NCBI RefSeq assembly: GCF_000346465.2
Contig: NC_034014.1
Span: 16,197,505-16,261,504, forward strand
Source of the DNA: Prunus persica
Lineage: Eukaryota; Streptophyta; Magnoliopsida; Rosales; Rosaceae
DNA length: 64,000 nucleotides
Direction of reading: 5' to 3'
Shown piece by piece: positions 25,910 to 38,028 of the stretch. The translations under genes and the position numbers were made by a program. The notes beneath the pieces are model-generated. The model was not told where the DNA came from and made no database searches. It worked only from the letters and a program-made list of their open reading frames with translations. Position 1 is the first letter of the stretch. Each line of letters opens with the position of its first letter.

Positions 25910-27111
25910 GGTAATGCTAAAGAGACTATCTATTTGTACCATATTTGTGTACTAAATGATGTGGCTATTTAGTTGGCAATGCCACATCATTAAGTGAGTT
26001 TTTAATATTTTTAATATTTTTTTTATATTTTTTTACCTTTCACTTTAAAGACTCATTTAAATCATATTATAATCATATTAAAATTATAAATAAAATTAAA
26101 AAAAAAAAAAAAAAAATCTCCGCTCTCTTCTCCTACCTCCTACCTAGCCAACCCTCTCTCCCTACTCAACCCCACCTTTCAGCCACCCCTCTCCCGTCGC
26201 CCATCCTTCCCTCAGCCTCTCTCTTTATCATCATCATCAGCATCACCAATCTACAATCAACAATGGCAGTTCAAGCTCAATACCCTTCAAATATCCTCTT
26301 TCTAAACAGGTTTGCATTCTCTCCTCTGCTTCCTTGGTTTTGGATTTTTATCAGCAAACCGTATCTGCAATCTATATATCTTTCTTATCTAATTAATCCC
26401 TGCTTGGGTTTCCACTGATTCTGCAGAAACTCACAAGAAGGGCATGATTATTCCTTACAAGCACAGCCAGGAGGATATCTTGATCAATCCCACATGCTAT
26501 TCAACAATGGAGGAGGAGGTGAGTCTCTTCATATCTTTTGATTACCCAATTCTGCTTTTGGGCTATAAACACCAATTCAATCAATAAAAGATTGGTTTTT
26601 TTGAATTTGGTTTTGATTGATTTGATCACAGCAGTCAATAATACTATCAATCAGCGCAAAAGAGGAAGAGAAACTTCAGCTGCCACTGAAATCTCACCTT
26701 CAATCCTTCCTTTCTCTCTGCAACAACAATCCCAACCTCCTCCTCCTCAGCTCATCGACCTCTCCCAACTTTACAGCAACAACCACGACCACAACAATCC
26801 CAATGTGGTCTCCACGGGCCTCCGTTTATCCTTTGGATGGTTGAGGGTAGGTACATGTACAAGAGTATGGCTGAGGGAAGGATGGGTGACGGGAGAGGGG
26901 TGGCTGAAAGGTGGGGTTGAGTAGGGAGAGAGGGTTGGCTGGGTAGGAGGTAGGAGAAGAGAGTAAAGATTTTTTTAATGATTTAAATGAGTCTTTAAAG
27001 TGAAAGGTAAAAAAATAAAAACTCACTTAATGATGTGGCATAACCAACTCAACAGCCACATCAGTTGGTACACAAATATGGTACAAATAGATGGTCTCCC
27101 TAGTATTACCC
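25910..27111 (+). mobile_element. Pack-MULE carrying a BOI-type E3 ligase fragment
   Basis: A 1,202-bp element with long inverted repeats (over 100 bp). The left starts GGGTAATGCTAAAGAGAC and the reverse complement of the right starts GGGTAATACTAGGGAGAC; both continue through ATTTGTACCATATTTGTG. It is flanked by a perfect 9-bp duplication AAAAAAGAA (25901-25909 and 27112-27120), the Mutator signature. Between the repeats is a captured plant gene fragment and no transposase. Confidence 0.92.
26263..26839 (+). pseudogene. captured 5' part of a BOI-related E3 ubiquitin ligase gene
   Basis: Three exon segments with their introns are retained: 26263-26309, 26427-26518 and about 26632-26839, with GT-AG junctions that keep the frame. 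The product begins MAVQAQYPSNILFLNR, continues NSQEGHDYSLQ, then NNTINQRKRGRE and STGLRLSFG, and is the N-terminal part of BOI/BRG-type RING E3 ligases by family knowledge. The fragment stops before the coiled coil and the C-terminal RING, so no ligase activity is possible. After LSFG the sequence runs into the right inverted repeat. Introns show that capture was from genomic DNA and not from mRNA. Confidence 0.85.
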
Positions 27112-27596
27112 AAAAAAGAATAATAAAAACGTGTCTAGTAGTACAAGTTGATAATAATAATAATATGTGAGTTATTTTTCCAGTATATTTTTGCTAATTT
27201 ATGTTCTAAAAAATATTTTTAAAAATGTATAATTTGACAAATAAAAAATTAGGTTTGGTGGCAGTGGCAAAGTTAGTAGCGGTTGCGGTGATGATGGTCT
27301 GGTAGTCGTGGCCGTGGTGAGTTTGATTTTCGTTTATGTTTTGGTTTGATTTTCGTTTCGTTTTTGTTTTGCTGGGTAGAGTTATGAGGTTGTGCGTTTC
27401 TGTTTATGTTTTAGGCGTTTGTTTCTTGTGAGAATGAAAACATATTTGTTCTGTTTTTCCGAAGTACACGTGTTGTTCTCATTTTATGAAAACATTCTCC
27501 GTGTTTTCTGTTTTAGTCCACCGAACGGATTCTTGGTTTGTTTTTGTTCTCTGAAAATGAAAACGGGCACTGAAAACTTAAAGGAACAGCCCCTAA

Positions 27597-29240
27597 TTTA
27601 TTTTGGTGACAATTATGGGTGGTCAACGACGCTCTTAACCAAATTAGTCACAATTATTTGTCTAATGATTTAAATATAATAAATTTTGTTGTAGCTGACA
27701 CATGAATAGTAATAATGTAATAAAATATAAGAGGATAATCTTTCCCACAATAAAATATTTACAATGATATTTTAATAAAAATATATGGATGGAATCTTTC
27801 TCACTAACCAAGGCTCTTTTCCCTTCCCTCTATATAATTAGTAATAGTTACTCTAAATAATAAATATTATAATAAAAAATGTGAGAGCATGCATGTGCAT
27901 CTGAAGATGCGTCCAAACCAACCCCTCTTTTTCTTTCTTTTGTATTTTTTATTCTCCCCATTTCTCATCTCTCCCAAAGACTTCATTTTTTTTTATTTTT
28001 TTCCCATCTTCTTCCTTCCGTCACTTTCCATTCATTATCTCTTTGACAGCCACGTTGAAGCCCAACCAACAACGACGTCAACACCGTCAGTCTGAACTGT
28101 CATGTGTTCAAACGATGTTGGCCTAGATCCTGTTGTCTTTGTCTTTGGTTTAGTGTTTGAAGAACATTTGTTTGTTTCCTACATATGTAGCTAGACTATG
28201 TCTGGAATTTTTCTTTTGGTTTCTTGTTCTTAAGTTTCTTGGTTTGAATTATTTGGTTAAAAGTTTCAACTCTTATGGAAGGATGATATATATATATATA
28301 TATATAATATGGGTCTGGACTTAGATTTTTTCAGCTTTGATTGTGATTTCAGCAAAGAATTGGGTGATGGGTATTTTGGTTTGAGTGTTGTAATATGATT
28401 TTCGGTAAGGGATTTGGTTTTCGGTAAGGGATCTAGATTTCAGTTAAAAAATTTTAAAAAAAAGAATTGGAAATTATTATAATTGTGAAAAATATAATAC
28501 ACAAATATAACACAAATATAACACAAATAATAATGGAAAGGATTTCTTTAAAAAAAAAAAAAAGATAATGAAATGATGTTGAACAACGCAGTCAAATAAA
28601 ATAAAATAAAATAAATATAAATATAGTTTGATTAGACATGATGTGGGGCCCACTTTGGAGCAATTTGATGGTCAACACAATTTGTTACAAAATGGTATTT
28701 TTAATCATGAGAAAACCCAATAGTTACGGCCACAAAAGTCACGAGTTCAAAACTTGTAACTGCACTGTTACTAATTGCCTTGGTCACGAATATTCGTGGC
28801 TAATACTGCCAAAAGTCATGAAGCAAAAAGTGACTGCTTCGTGTTTTTTTTGTAGTGTAATGGCTATACATTAGGGTTGCTAAATTTCGGGCTCTAATTT
28901 TCTCTTATGTGCCCTTTAATTCTAATTACTAACTCAAATTTTTTAAAGTCTAGGACTTTAATTAGGTAGAGAATCCTGAGGTACGCCTCATTTTCTCATT
29001 CTTATGCTAAAGTCTCTTTAGACTTATTCATTAGGGACAAGGAGAAGGTAGAATGGAGCCACCAGGGGCAGCTGCCCTGACCCCACTAAATTTTTTGCCA
29101 TAAAGAAAAGTCATATTTTAAAAAGAAAAAGCCTTTTACTTTTTTCGAAAAATTAACATTTATCCGAGGCTCTTGTAGTTGAAATGATTAATAACTTAAT
29201 AATAGTTATCTGTGCATCCGAAATTCTGTGTTTGAATCTA
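27597..29240. other. intergenic, upstream of lectin kinase copy 3
   Basis: About 1.6 kb of AT-rich sequence with a (TA)n run near 28288-28307, a repeated GGTTTTCGGTAAGGGAT word near 28398-28431, and a CACTA-like end (TTTTTTTGTAGTG, up to about 28857) with no matching left end. No host gene is supported. Confidence 0.4.
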
Positions 29241-29355
29241 CATACAAAGTAACTTTAATTATAATCTATTCTTGAAACATAAAGATCATACAAAGTAACT
29301 TTGATCATAATCTATTCTTGAAACATAAAGATGGGAAGGTAATTTCTACTATAAA
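29241..29355 (+). mobile_element. Copia reverse transcriptase relic with 46-bp tandem duplication
   Basis: Two 46-bp units (29241-29286 and 29287-29332) begin CATACAAAGTAACTTT. Read in frame the second gives SNFDHNLFLKHKDGKV, close to the reverse transcriptase segment SDHTLFLKHRKGKV of the Copia element at about 20128-20169. It is a small old fragment just upstream of lectin kinase copy 3. Confidence 0.6.
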
Positions 29356-29579
29356 ATCTTTACTTCGACATTATACAGATAAATGATAAAGCAATATATT
29401 CTGTGTCATGGTAAAGATTAGGATTGCGTGGGTTCTATCATCAGCAATGATTTCATTTGTGGTTGACTCAACAAGAAGACTTGCTCAGTCAACACACCTT
29501 AAAACCACCGTATTTCTCTCTCATGCCCTATCAATTCAAATTAAGGAGTGAAAATAATCCCAGATTTTCATATCTGAGT

Positions 29580-32024
29580 ATGGCTTCCAGTATTCGGATT
29601 GTTGCCTTTCTCCTTTCTGTATTTTCTCTAGGAGGTGAAGGAGCTCGACAAAATAATTCTACCCAACTAATAAGCCCAGGCTCTTCACTTTCTCCCATAA
29701 GTAGCCCAAGCTCATGGCTTTCTCCTTCTGGCCATTTTGCATTTGGGTTTTATAAAAAAGGAGCAGGATTTGCAATCGGAATTTGGCTGGTGGGAACAGA
29801 CAAGCAAACAATTGTCTGGACAGAAAATCGCGACGATCTCCCAGTCACCTCAAATGCAATTCTGCGGTTAACAAGTGACGGCAAGCTTGTTCTAAGTGAT
29901 AGAGAACGACAAAAGAACCTCATCGTCACTACAGGTACTAATTCACCAACGGACTCTGCAGCTTCCTCTGCCTCCATGCTCGACTCTGGAAATTTTGTTC
30001 TGTATAACGGAAGACGCGATGTCATCTGGGAGAGCTTTAATCATCCTACTGATACGATCCTTGGAGGTCAGATTCTGCCTGTTGGGGGTTCACTCATCTC
30101 CAGTCTTTCGGAAAATGACCACTCAACAGGACGGTTCCACCTCAACATGCAGGCTGATGGAAACCTGGTTCTATACTCGGCAAACAGCGAAAACTCGTCT
30201 GCAGATGCCTATTGGAGCTCTGGAACCTATCTCCAACGTCAGCTTCAACTTTATCTTAACGCTACAGGTCGTCTAGTTCTCATCAACAGCACTAGTTGGG
30301 AAGAATCCTATGTTTTAGATTATGATGAATCGTCCAAAACCAACTACAAAAACGGTACCATATATCGTGCGACGCTTGACGTAGATGGAAATTTTCGGTT
30401 GTATTCTCATGAATCTGATGTGAGTACTGGAAAATTCCAGCCATCCCTTATTCTGTGGCAAGCACTGGATGATCCTTGCGATGTTAAAGGCTTCTGTGGC
30501 CTTAACAGCTACTGCACATTTTATGACAATCAACCAAACTGTCTTTGCCTTCCTGGAACAGATTACGCTGACTCCGACCGAAGGATCGTCGGTTGCTTGA
30601 GAAACTATACTAAAGTAGAGTGTAATGATGGGAAAGAAAATACATCAAGTTATCACATGATCACCATGGAGAATATGGTATTGGAAGATATAGTTTACTA
30701 TGAAGCACGAATGCCGACCGTGAAAGAATGCAGCAGGTCTTGTCTGGAAGACTGCAACTGCGGGGCAGCTGTGTTCTACAGTGGGAGTAATGTTTGTGCC
30801 AAACAAAACTTACCACTCAGATATGTCCGAAGGGATCCCAAGGAGTCCAGCACAGCTGTCTTCAAGATCGGCAACATAATAAGTGGTTCCATTGGCAACA
30901 ACCACAACAATACTAATCCAGCCATCCCGCTGAATCCAAATACCACGGTCGTTACTACCACAGACAAGAAGTTGATAAAGCAAATTCTTGTTTTAACTTT
31001 AGCTCTCATCCTATTCTCCTGTGCGGCCCTTGCAGTTTCTGGATTTTACATTTCCAAAATCCGACTTCTGCGGTACAAAAGGCTGACGGAGATTAATGGT
31101 GATTTGGGGTTGGCTGATGAGGAACTTACTTTGAGAGCTTTTTCATACAATGAGCTGAGAAGAGCGACCAATGGGTTCAAAGAAGAATTGGGAAAGGGCT
31201 CGTTTGGAGCAGTTTACAAAGGGGCTTTAAACAAAGGAAAAAAAATCATTGCAGTGAAAAGATTAGAGAAGCTAGTCGAAGAAGGTGAGAGGGAGTTTCG
31301 TGCGGAGATGCAAGCAATCGGAAGAACTCACCACAAGAACTTAGTTCGATTGCTTGGTTACTCTGCCGAGGACTCAAAAAGACTCCTCGTGTATGAATAT
31401 ATGAGCAATGGCTCCCTTGCAGATCTCCTTTTCAGGAATGAATGGAAACCTACTTGGAGTGAAAGAGTGACAATTGCACTCGATGTCGCAAGAGGTCTCC
31501 TCTATCTACATGAAGAGTGTAAGGCCCCTATCATCCATTGCGACATAAAGCCTCAAAACATTCTGATGGATGAATTCTGGAATGCTAAAATCTCTGACTT
31601 TGGACTTGCAAAATTGTTGATGCCGGATCAAACGAGGACTTTCACAGGGGTCAGAGGCACAAGAGGGTACTTGGCACCAGAATGGCAAAAGAACACTCCA
31701 ATCTCAGTGAAGGCAGATGTTTATAGTTACGGAATAGTGCTTCTCGAAATTGTATGTTGCAGGCGGAACATGGACGTCAATGTTAGAGCAGAGGAGATAA
31801 TTCTATCTACTTGGGTCTACAAGTGCTTTGTTGGTAGAGAGCTGCATAAGCTCGTGGGTGGTCAAGAGGTCGATAAAAAGACGTTGGAGAACATGGTTAA
31901 GGTGGGACTATGGTGTATACAAGATGAACCAGCTCTGCGTCCTTCAATGAAGTCTGTTGTGTTGATGTTACAAGGTATTACTGATATAGCTATTCCTCCA
32001 TGTCCAACTGCTACCTCCATGTAA
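29580..32024 (+). CDS. G-type lectin S-receptor-like Ser/Thr kinase (RLK1/LecRK class), copy 3
   Basis: An intronless 814-residue receptor kinase. The frame is open from 29457, but the Met at 29580 starts a proper signal peptide (MASSIRIVAFLLSVFSLGG), whereas the 41 residues upstream are not signal-like, so I chose 29580. The order is a B-lectin region with WESFNHPTDT near residue 150, an EGF-like segment near 299 (CDVKGFCGLNSYC), a PAN-like segment near 383, a Pro/Asn/Thr-rich linker, a membrane helix near 470-492 and a kinase domain near 525-805. The glycine loop (GKGSFGAVYKG), K560, HCD with D655 and SDFGLAK are all intact, so it should be an active non-RD kinase. A CACTA element begins about 460 bp past its stop. 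Confidence 0.95.
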   Translation: MASSIRIVAFLLSVFSLGGEGARQNNSTQLISPGSSLSPISSPSSWLSPSGHFAFGFYKKGAGFAIGIWLVGTDKQTIVWTENRDDLPVTSNAILRLTSDGKLVLSDRERQKNLIVTTGTNSPTDSAASSASMLDSGNFVLYNGRRDVIWESFNHPTDTILGGQILPVGGSLISSLSENDHSTGRFHLNMQADGNLVLYSANSENSSADAYWSSGTYLQRQLQLYLNATGRLVLINSTSWEESYVLDYDESSKTNYKNGTIYRATLDVDGNFRLYSHESDVSTGKFQPSLILWQALDDPCDVKGFCGLNSYCTFYDNQPNCLCLPGTDYADSDRRIVGCLRNYTKVECNDGKENTSSYHMITMENMVLEDIVYYEARMPTVKECSRSCLEDCNCGAAVFYSGSNVCAKQNLPLRYVRRDPKESSTAVFKIGNIISGSIGNNHNNTNPAIPLNPNTTVVTTTDKKLIKQILVLTLALILFSCAALAVSGFYISKIRLLRYKRLTEINGDLGLADEELTLRAFSYNELRRATNGFKEELGKGSFGAVYKGALNKGKKIIAVKRLEKLVEEGEREFRAEMQAIGRTHHKNLVRLLGYSAEDSKRLLVYEYMSNGSLADLLFRNEWKPTWSERVTIALDVARGLLYLHEECKAPIIHCDIKPQNILMDEFWNAKISDFGLAKLLMPDQTRTFTGVRGTRGYLAPEWQKNTPISVKADVYSYGIVLLEIVCCRRNMDVNVRAEEIILSTWVYKCFVGRELHKLVGGQEVDKKTLENMVKVGLWCIQDEPALRPSMKSVVLMLQGITDIAIPPCPTATSM

Positions 32025-32479
32025 CTATTAGCCTGTGAGGAAATGCCTTTCTTCTTATATGCAGTTTGTTAAAAGAATAAGCAAGATTGCTAAGGGTATG
32101 GTACCTATACTGGTCACATTGTTGTACTAAAGTATCTAGAATCAAAGACTCCTTGAATCAAGAGTCTTTTTGAGTAAATGATTGGGTAAATGATTGGGTA
32201 ATCAAAGACTCCTTGAATCAACTGCTACCTCTCATGGGTAAATGATTATTCTCATCAATATGGTTCATTGTATAAATTTAATTCAAGCATATTTTCTATA
32301 TCTAATTTGGGTAACTCTAATGCAGTTCTCTGCATTTTTAACTATCTTAGCCATTTAATTAATGCAATGGCTTAGTCTCTCCACATCAAGACAACTTACT
32401 TCTATATCAAAACTCAAAAATCTCCCTTCATCTGCACCCTCTTTCCTCTCGTACAATGATTACACAAAATTTTATTTCA
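32025..32479. other. 3' flank of lectin kinase copy 3
   Basis: AT-rich 3' region with the words GACTCCTTGAATCA and GGTAAATGATT repeated between 32148 and 32250. No gene is seen. Confidence 0.4.
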
Positions 32480-32482
32480 AGA

Positions 32483-34080
32483 CACTACTACAAAAAAGCA
32501 AAAAGACGACGGTAAATCACCGTCGTGTATTCGGTTTTTCAATGGTCGTGGAATCCACCGTCATCTTTTCCCTCATAAACCACGACGCTAAATCACCGTC
32601 GTTGTTAAAATATACAACGTCATCAACAAATACAAAACGACGTCTTTGTACTGCAAAAAGATCTAAAAAAGCAGTCGAGGATGAGAATAGACGACCAACT
32701 CTCTAAAAAAACCGTCGTTAAAAAGAAAAAATATGACACATATTAAGAGAACAAGGCCGCAAGATAGACATACAACGACGAAAATAAAAATACGACGCCG
32801 TTAAATATCATTTTCACGACAATAAAAAATTTGACGTCTTTAAATACATTAGAAGACGACGTTATTGATGCCTACTACGTCGCATATATAAAAACAGCCG
32901 TCGTAAAATTAATTTTCCACTTCGATTTTTCGATAAAAGATGACGTGGAAATAGTTGTCAGTGTCATTATTTACGACGTATGTATTTATAGAGTAGACGT
33001 TGAAAAACGAAACAACGTCGGTTACAAATATATGAGAGTCGTATTACAAAATTTATACGTCATATTTTCAGAAACAAACAACGACGATAAATATTAGACG
33101 TTGTTAAATAAAACAACGTCGGAAAACAATAAAAACAGACGTGTTTAGTCTGCTAAAGTTCTAGAAAATAGTCGAGGATGAGAATAGACGACCAACTCAA
33201 AAAAATCACCGTCGTTAAAAAGGAAAAATATGACACATGTTAAAAGAACAAGGCCGCAAGATATACATACAACGACGACAACTAAAATACTACGCCGTTA
33301 AATATAATTTACACGACAAGAAAAAATATGACGTCTTTAAATACATGAGAAGACGATGTTATTGAAATATACTACGTCTCTTATTTACAAATAACCGTCG
33401 TGAAATAAATTTTCCACTTCGATTTTTCTAAAAAAGATGACGTGGAAATAGTTGTCAGTGTCATTATTTACGACGTATGTATTTATACAGTTGACGTTGA
33501 AATGCGAAACAACGTCGGTGGCATTTATATAGTCGACGTTGTATTTATATCTATCATCATTACTCACGACGCACTTAATAATATAGACGACGTTGAACTT
33601 CTAAACAACGTCGGTTCCAAATAAATGAGAGCCGTATTACAGAACATATAGACGGCGTTGATTATGATGAGAGCCGTATTACAAATAACGTCGTTTAATT
33701 GTTATTAGACGGCGGTTATAATGAATTTCCGTCGGAATTCATTTCGTTCCTCTTCGTTTATAAAAGAACTTGCGACGTGGAAAATGTATGATGACGTCGT
33801 ATTTTTTAACGTTCAGATTATATATCTCGTTTTTTAGACGTCGGTATTATGGGATTGGAGTCGTGTTATTTTGAATTACATGGCGGTTCTTAATCCTTCC
33901 CCGACGTGATATCCTGAATAATTGCTTCACAATAGCGTCGTGGTTCTTCATTGTTACGTTGCTTTAAGACGTCGGTAAATATGCTGAATAACTGGTTCAC
34001 AATAACGTCGTGTTTTATTTGAACGTAGAAAGTGAAGAAATCACATTACAATATATTACAAAATTAATGTCATACACTGC
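32483..34080. repeat. CACTA left subterminal repeat region
   Basis: Dense short repeats around ACGACG, CGTCGT and their variants, with a larger internal duplication: the block around 32675-33060 recurs around 33172-33590 (both contain GTCGAGGATGAGAATAGACG and AACAAGGCCGCAAGAT). No coding sequence is supported here. Confidence 0.85.
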
Positions 34081-34094
34081 CAATTACATAAGCA

Positions 34095-37000
34095 TCATTC
34101 AATCCATATATCTTCACACCCATCTCGAATATTTTGACCGCCTAACTCACCCACCAGTTCATCAAATGTGTCAACATTTGGCATCCCTCTAGTAAATGGC
34201 TCACACTCAATTATCACATCACCTAAGACTTCATCACCAATAACATCATTATATTCTCTATTAGGCATTGATAACACTACCGACCAACCACGATGCATCG
34301 GGTCGTCAACAAAAAATATTTGTTTGACTTGAGAAGCCAAAACAAATTGGTCATTCCTATGTCCAATTTTACTCAAATCTACAAGGGTAAATCCAAGTTC
34401 GTCGACTACAAGACCAGAACTATCTATCCAATCACACCTAAAGACTGGGATTGTAAACTTTTGGTAGTCAAGGTCCCAAATTTCTTGAATGACACCATAG
34501 AAACCCATATTTGAGAGAATTGGGTTTTTATCCTTGGCACTAGCAACTTGCATGGTATGTGCAAGTAAATAAACTCCACTATTTTGAGTTGTCCGCACAT
34601 CATCTTGTGCCTTGATATTGAATTTAATACCTTTAATAAGATAGCTCCTATATAATGGCACTGACATGTTTGGACCAGCTGCTAGCCACCTTAAATTTTC
34701 TGATACGCCATGATTGTCTTCCTCAAGTTCACTTTGAACCTGCAAATTAATCATATCTTAATTCAATCTAACATATAAATAAGAAGAAAATTAAAAGAGA
34801 AATATGTTATTCAACAACATATACCTTGAAGCGTAGCCATTGAATGAAAGTGCTATTGTGCTTATCCTGCAGCCACTTTGTTCTCTTTCTAAATTTTGGA
34901 TAAGCAATCTTGATGTGGATCATATGTTGCCTACATGACACGAAAAATTCAAGCATTACGGTCCCAAATATAGAAGATAAACATAAGAAATAATTTAAAA
35001 TGGAAACTTAAAGAATAAAGCTCATACGTACTCGATATAAGGTAGGACTTCCTCCGTATTCTCCAAGACATATAGATGTGCTTGATTCAACAGGTCCTGA
35101 TCAACTACGCTCACTGTGCAACCTGATAATGGCTTTGAAAGTCCCATCTTTTGGCTTGAAGGCACTCCAACTGTACTAACATCAGATAAATGCTGAGTAC
35201 AAAACTCTACCGCTTCTTCAGCTATATACCGCTCAGCAATGCAACCTTCGGGATGAGTACGATTATGAACATACCCCTTCAGCATTTTCATATATCTTTC
35301 AAACGGATACATCCACCTAAAATATACTGGCCCACATAGACGAACTTCTCTGACAAGATGTACTACTAGATGAACCATGATATCAAAGAATGAAGGGGGA
35401 AAGTACTTCTCAAGCAAACACAGAGTAACTACTACATCTTCTTCCAACTTATCTAGCTTGGAAACATCAACAGTCTTTGCACATATAGCATTGAAGAAGA
35501 AGCACAAACGAGTTATTGCATACCTTGCAGGCTTCTCCAAAACAGAACGAATTGCCACAGGGAGCAATTGTTGCATTAAGGTATGACAATCATGTGATTT
35601 AAGGCCAAGAAGTCTTGAATCTTGTAAAGATACAAGATTTTTAATATTTGAAGAATAACCTTCAGGGACCTTCATACCATAGAAAGAATTGCAAACCTCT
35701 CTCTTCTCTGCTCTTGACAAATTCCAAGGCCCAGGAGGCAAACGAGTACGTCTTTCTCCATACTCGGGTTGCAAATCAGTTTTGACCCCCATGTTCAATA
35801 AATCTAATCGAGCAGCAATCCCATCTTTATTTTTTCCAGGGATCTCCAGCAATGTACCAATGATACTATCGCAAACATTCTTCTCAATGTGCATAACATC
35901 TAGGGCATGCCTCACAGGAAGGTATTTCCAATACTCGAGATCAAAGAATATTGATTTCTTCTTCCAACAAACTCTGTCACCATTTTCAACCATATGCAGC
36001 ACTTCTTCTCCGGTTAATGGCTCGGGAGGTATGCCATATTCAGGTTTCCCATTAAAAGCTGCACGTTGCCTCCTATATGGATGATTGATTGGTAACCATT
36101 TTCTATGCCCAATGTAACAAATTTTGTGGCCATTTTTCAACCTGTGACTAGGTGTATCATCGCCGCATATTGGACAAGCTTTATATCCTTTAACAACACA
36201 ACCAGATAAGTTTCCATAGGCGGGGAAATCATTAATTGTCCACATTAATGCAGCTCTGAGTGTAAAGTATTCTCCATTATGTGCATCATACACTCCTCTA
36301 ATCCCAACCCACAAGGATTTTAAATCATCAATCAAAGGCTCCAAGTAGACGTCTATATCATTTCCGGGTTGTTTAGGACCGGAAATCAATAAGGTTAACA
36401 TCATGAACTTTCGTTTCATGCACAGCCATGAAGGGAGATTATATGTAACTAAGATAACCGGCCAACAACTATATCTGCTACTTAGAGAACTGTGGGGATT
36501 GAATCCATCAGATGAAAGAGCCAATCTCAAGTTTCTCGGCTCATTACCAAACTCAGGCCATTTATCATCAAGAAGTTTTCAAGACGGGGAATCCGCCGGA
36601 TGAGACATCTGACCATCAATTGATTTTCTAGCAGCATGCCACCAAGTCAAACTCTTAGCTGTCTCATGTGATTGAAACATCCTTTTAAACCTTGGAATTG
36701 GGGGAAAATACCACACCACCTTCGCTGGCACACCCTCTTTCAAGATTGAATCTTTGCCTTCCTTCCACCTTGAGATACCACAAGTAGGACAATTAGTTGA
36801 ATCCTCATACTCCTTCCTATACAAGATGCAATCATTGGGGCATGCGTGCATTTTCTCATAACTCAGCCCCAATGCACACAAAGTCTTTTTAGCCTCATAC
36901 ATGGAGGTTGGTATTGTATTTCCTTCTGGAAGCAGATCGCCTTGAAGTATCAATAATTCTGTAAAACAGACATCACTCATCCCATGTTTTGCCTTCAAAT

Positions 37001-37454
37001 TATACAACTTCACTAATGCCGATAACTTCGTGTACTTTCTACAACCAGGGTGCACTGGTTGATCTCCATCCCCAATCACATTAGCAAACTCATACGGATC
37101 GGAACCAAAATCACCAAAATCATTATCATCCATATCAATTTCTTCAGACACAAAACTGTACCTACTATGGCCATCATCTTCTTCAACATTTCTACTAGCA
37201 TTAGTAGTTGCTTCCCAAGGTTCTCCGTGAAATGTCCAATTCTTATAGCTTTGGTCAATTCCATTAAAATATAAGTGATCCCTTATAATTCCAACCCCAA
37301 ACAACTTCAAATTAACACATTTAACACATGGACAACGGATATGTGTTGTAGTTAGAAGATTTTCTACAGCAAAGTTCAAAAATGCTTCCACCCCAAATTC
37401 ATATGCCTTCGATCTTCTATCCGAGTGCATCCATGACTTATCCATCTCCGACAC
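34095..37454 (-). pseudogene. CACTA TNP2-type transposase with one in-frame stop
   Basis: The exons are 37454-35032, 34930-34825 and 34739-34095, with GT-AG introns and closing phases (2423, 106 and 645 bp), equal to 1,058 codons including the stop. The N-terminus matches the transposase-associated domain (DKSWMHSDRRSKAYEFGV, then CPCVKC). The Transposase_21 core follows (WWHAARKS, RLALSSDGFNPH, PGNDIDVYLEPLIDDLKSLW, ALDVMHIEKNV), then DUF4218 (MVHLVVHLVREV) and DUF4216 (VFRCDWIDSSG) at the C-terminus. A TGA at 36579-36581 (codon 292) interrupts SPS-stop-KLLDDKWPEF, where relatives have Trp. The rest is open, so a single TGG to TGA change probably inactivated it. This protein would cut and join the element's ends. 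Confidence 0.92.
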
Positions 37455-37654
37455 TATAACCTATTATCTATAATAAAGTGAAAATACAGGCAATGACCAT
37501 CACTATAGCAGATTATACAATGATCTAATCGCAAGTAATACACAACAGAGACGACTGGTTTTAAACAAAAACAGACGTACTTGGCATATATAGACGACGG
37601 ATTTTCAACAGACGTCGTCTATTATAAGTAATACAAACGACGGTTTATGAAAAA

Positions 37655-38028
37655 ACCGTCGTGTATAAGTAATACAACGACGGTAGTTTAAAAAAACCGT
37701 CGTGTAATCGTCGTCGTATGCCCTAAAATTCGTCGTGTCTCAGTTTATTTTCAAGAACACAAAACCCATTAAGAACACAACATATATATGAAACCAAGCA
37801 AGAAACCAACATATACATGAAACCAAGCATGAAAACAATAAACCGTCGTGTATAAGTAATACAACGACGGTAGTTTAAAAAAACCGTCGTGTAATCGTCG
37901 TCGTATGCCCTAAAATTCGTCGTGTCTCAGTTTATTTTCAAGAACACAAAACCCATTAAGAACACAACATATATATGAAACCAAGCAAGAAACCAACATA
38001 TACATGAAACCAAGCATGAAAACAATAA
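37655..38028. repeat. 187-bp tandem duplication in the CACTA element
   Basis: The unit 37655-37841 recurs directly at 37842-38028. Each copy holds ACCGTCGTGTATAAGTAATA and the ACGACGG words, and they look identical by eye. It lies upstream of the transposase start, in the probable promoter side. Confidence 0.85.

Larger units (their letters stand above)
25751..27593. mobile_element. possible Harbinger-like element split by a Pack-MULE
   Basis: The left end GGGCCCGTCTGATAAC and the reverse complement of the right end GGGGCTGTTCCTTTAAG are loosely alike. Both are flanked by TAA (25748-25750 and 27594-27596), the 3-bp duplication expected for PIF/Harbinger. Outside the nested Pack-MULE about 0.6 kb remains, with repeated TTTTCTGAGAATATTTTC words near 25770-25830. 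No transposase is present. Confidence 0.4.

Noticed and set aside
28846..28858. CACTA-like end TTTTTTTGTAGTG
   Set aside because: No matching left end or duplication was found, so it cannot be called as an element.
29457..29579. 41-residue N-terminal extension of lectin kinase copy 3
   Set aside because: The Met at 29580 begins a typical signal peptide matching the paralogues, and the extension would hide it.
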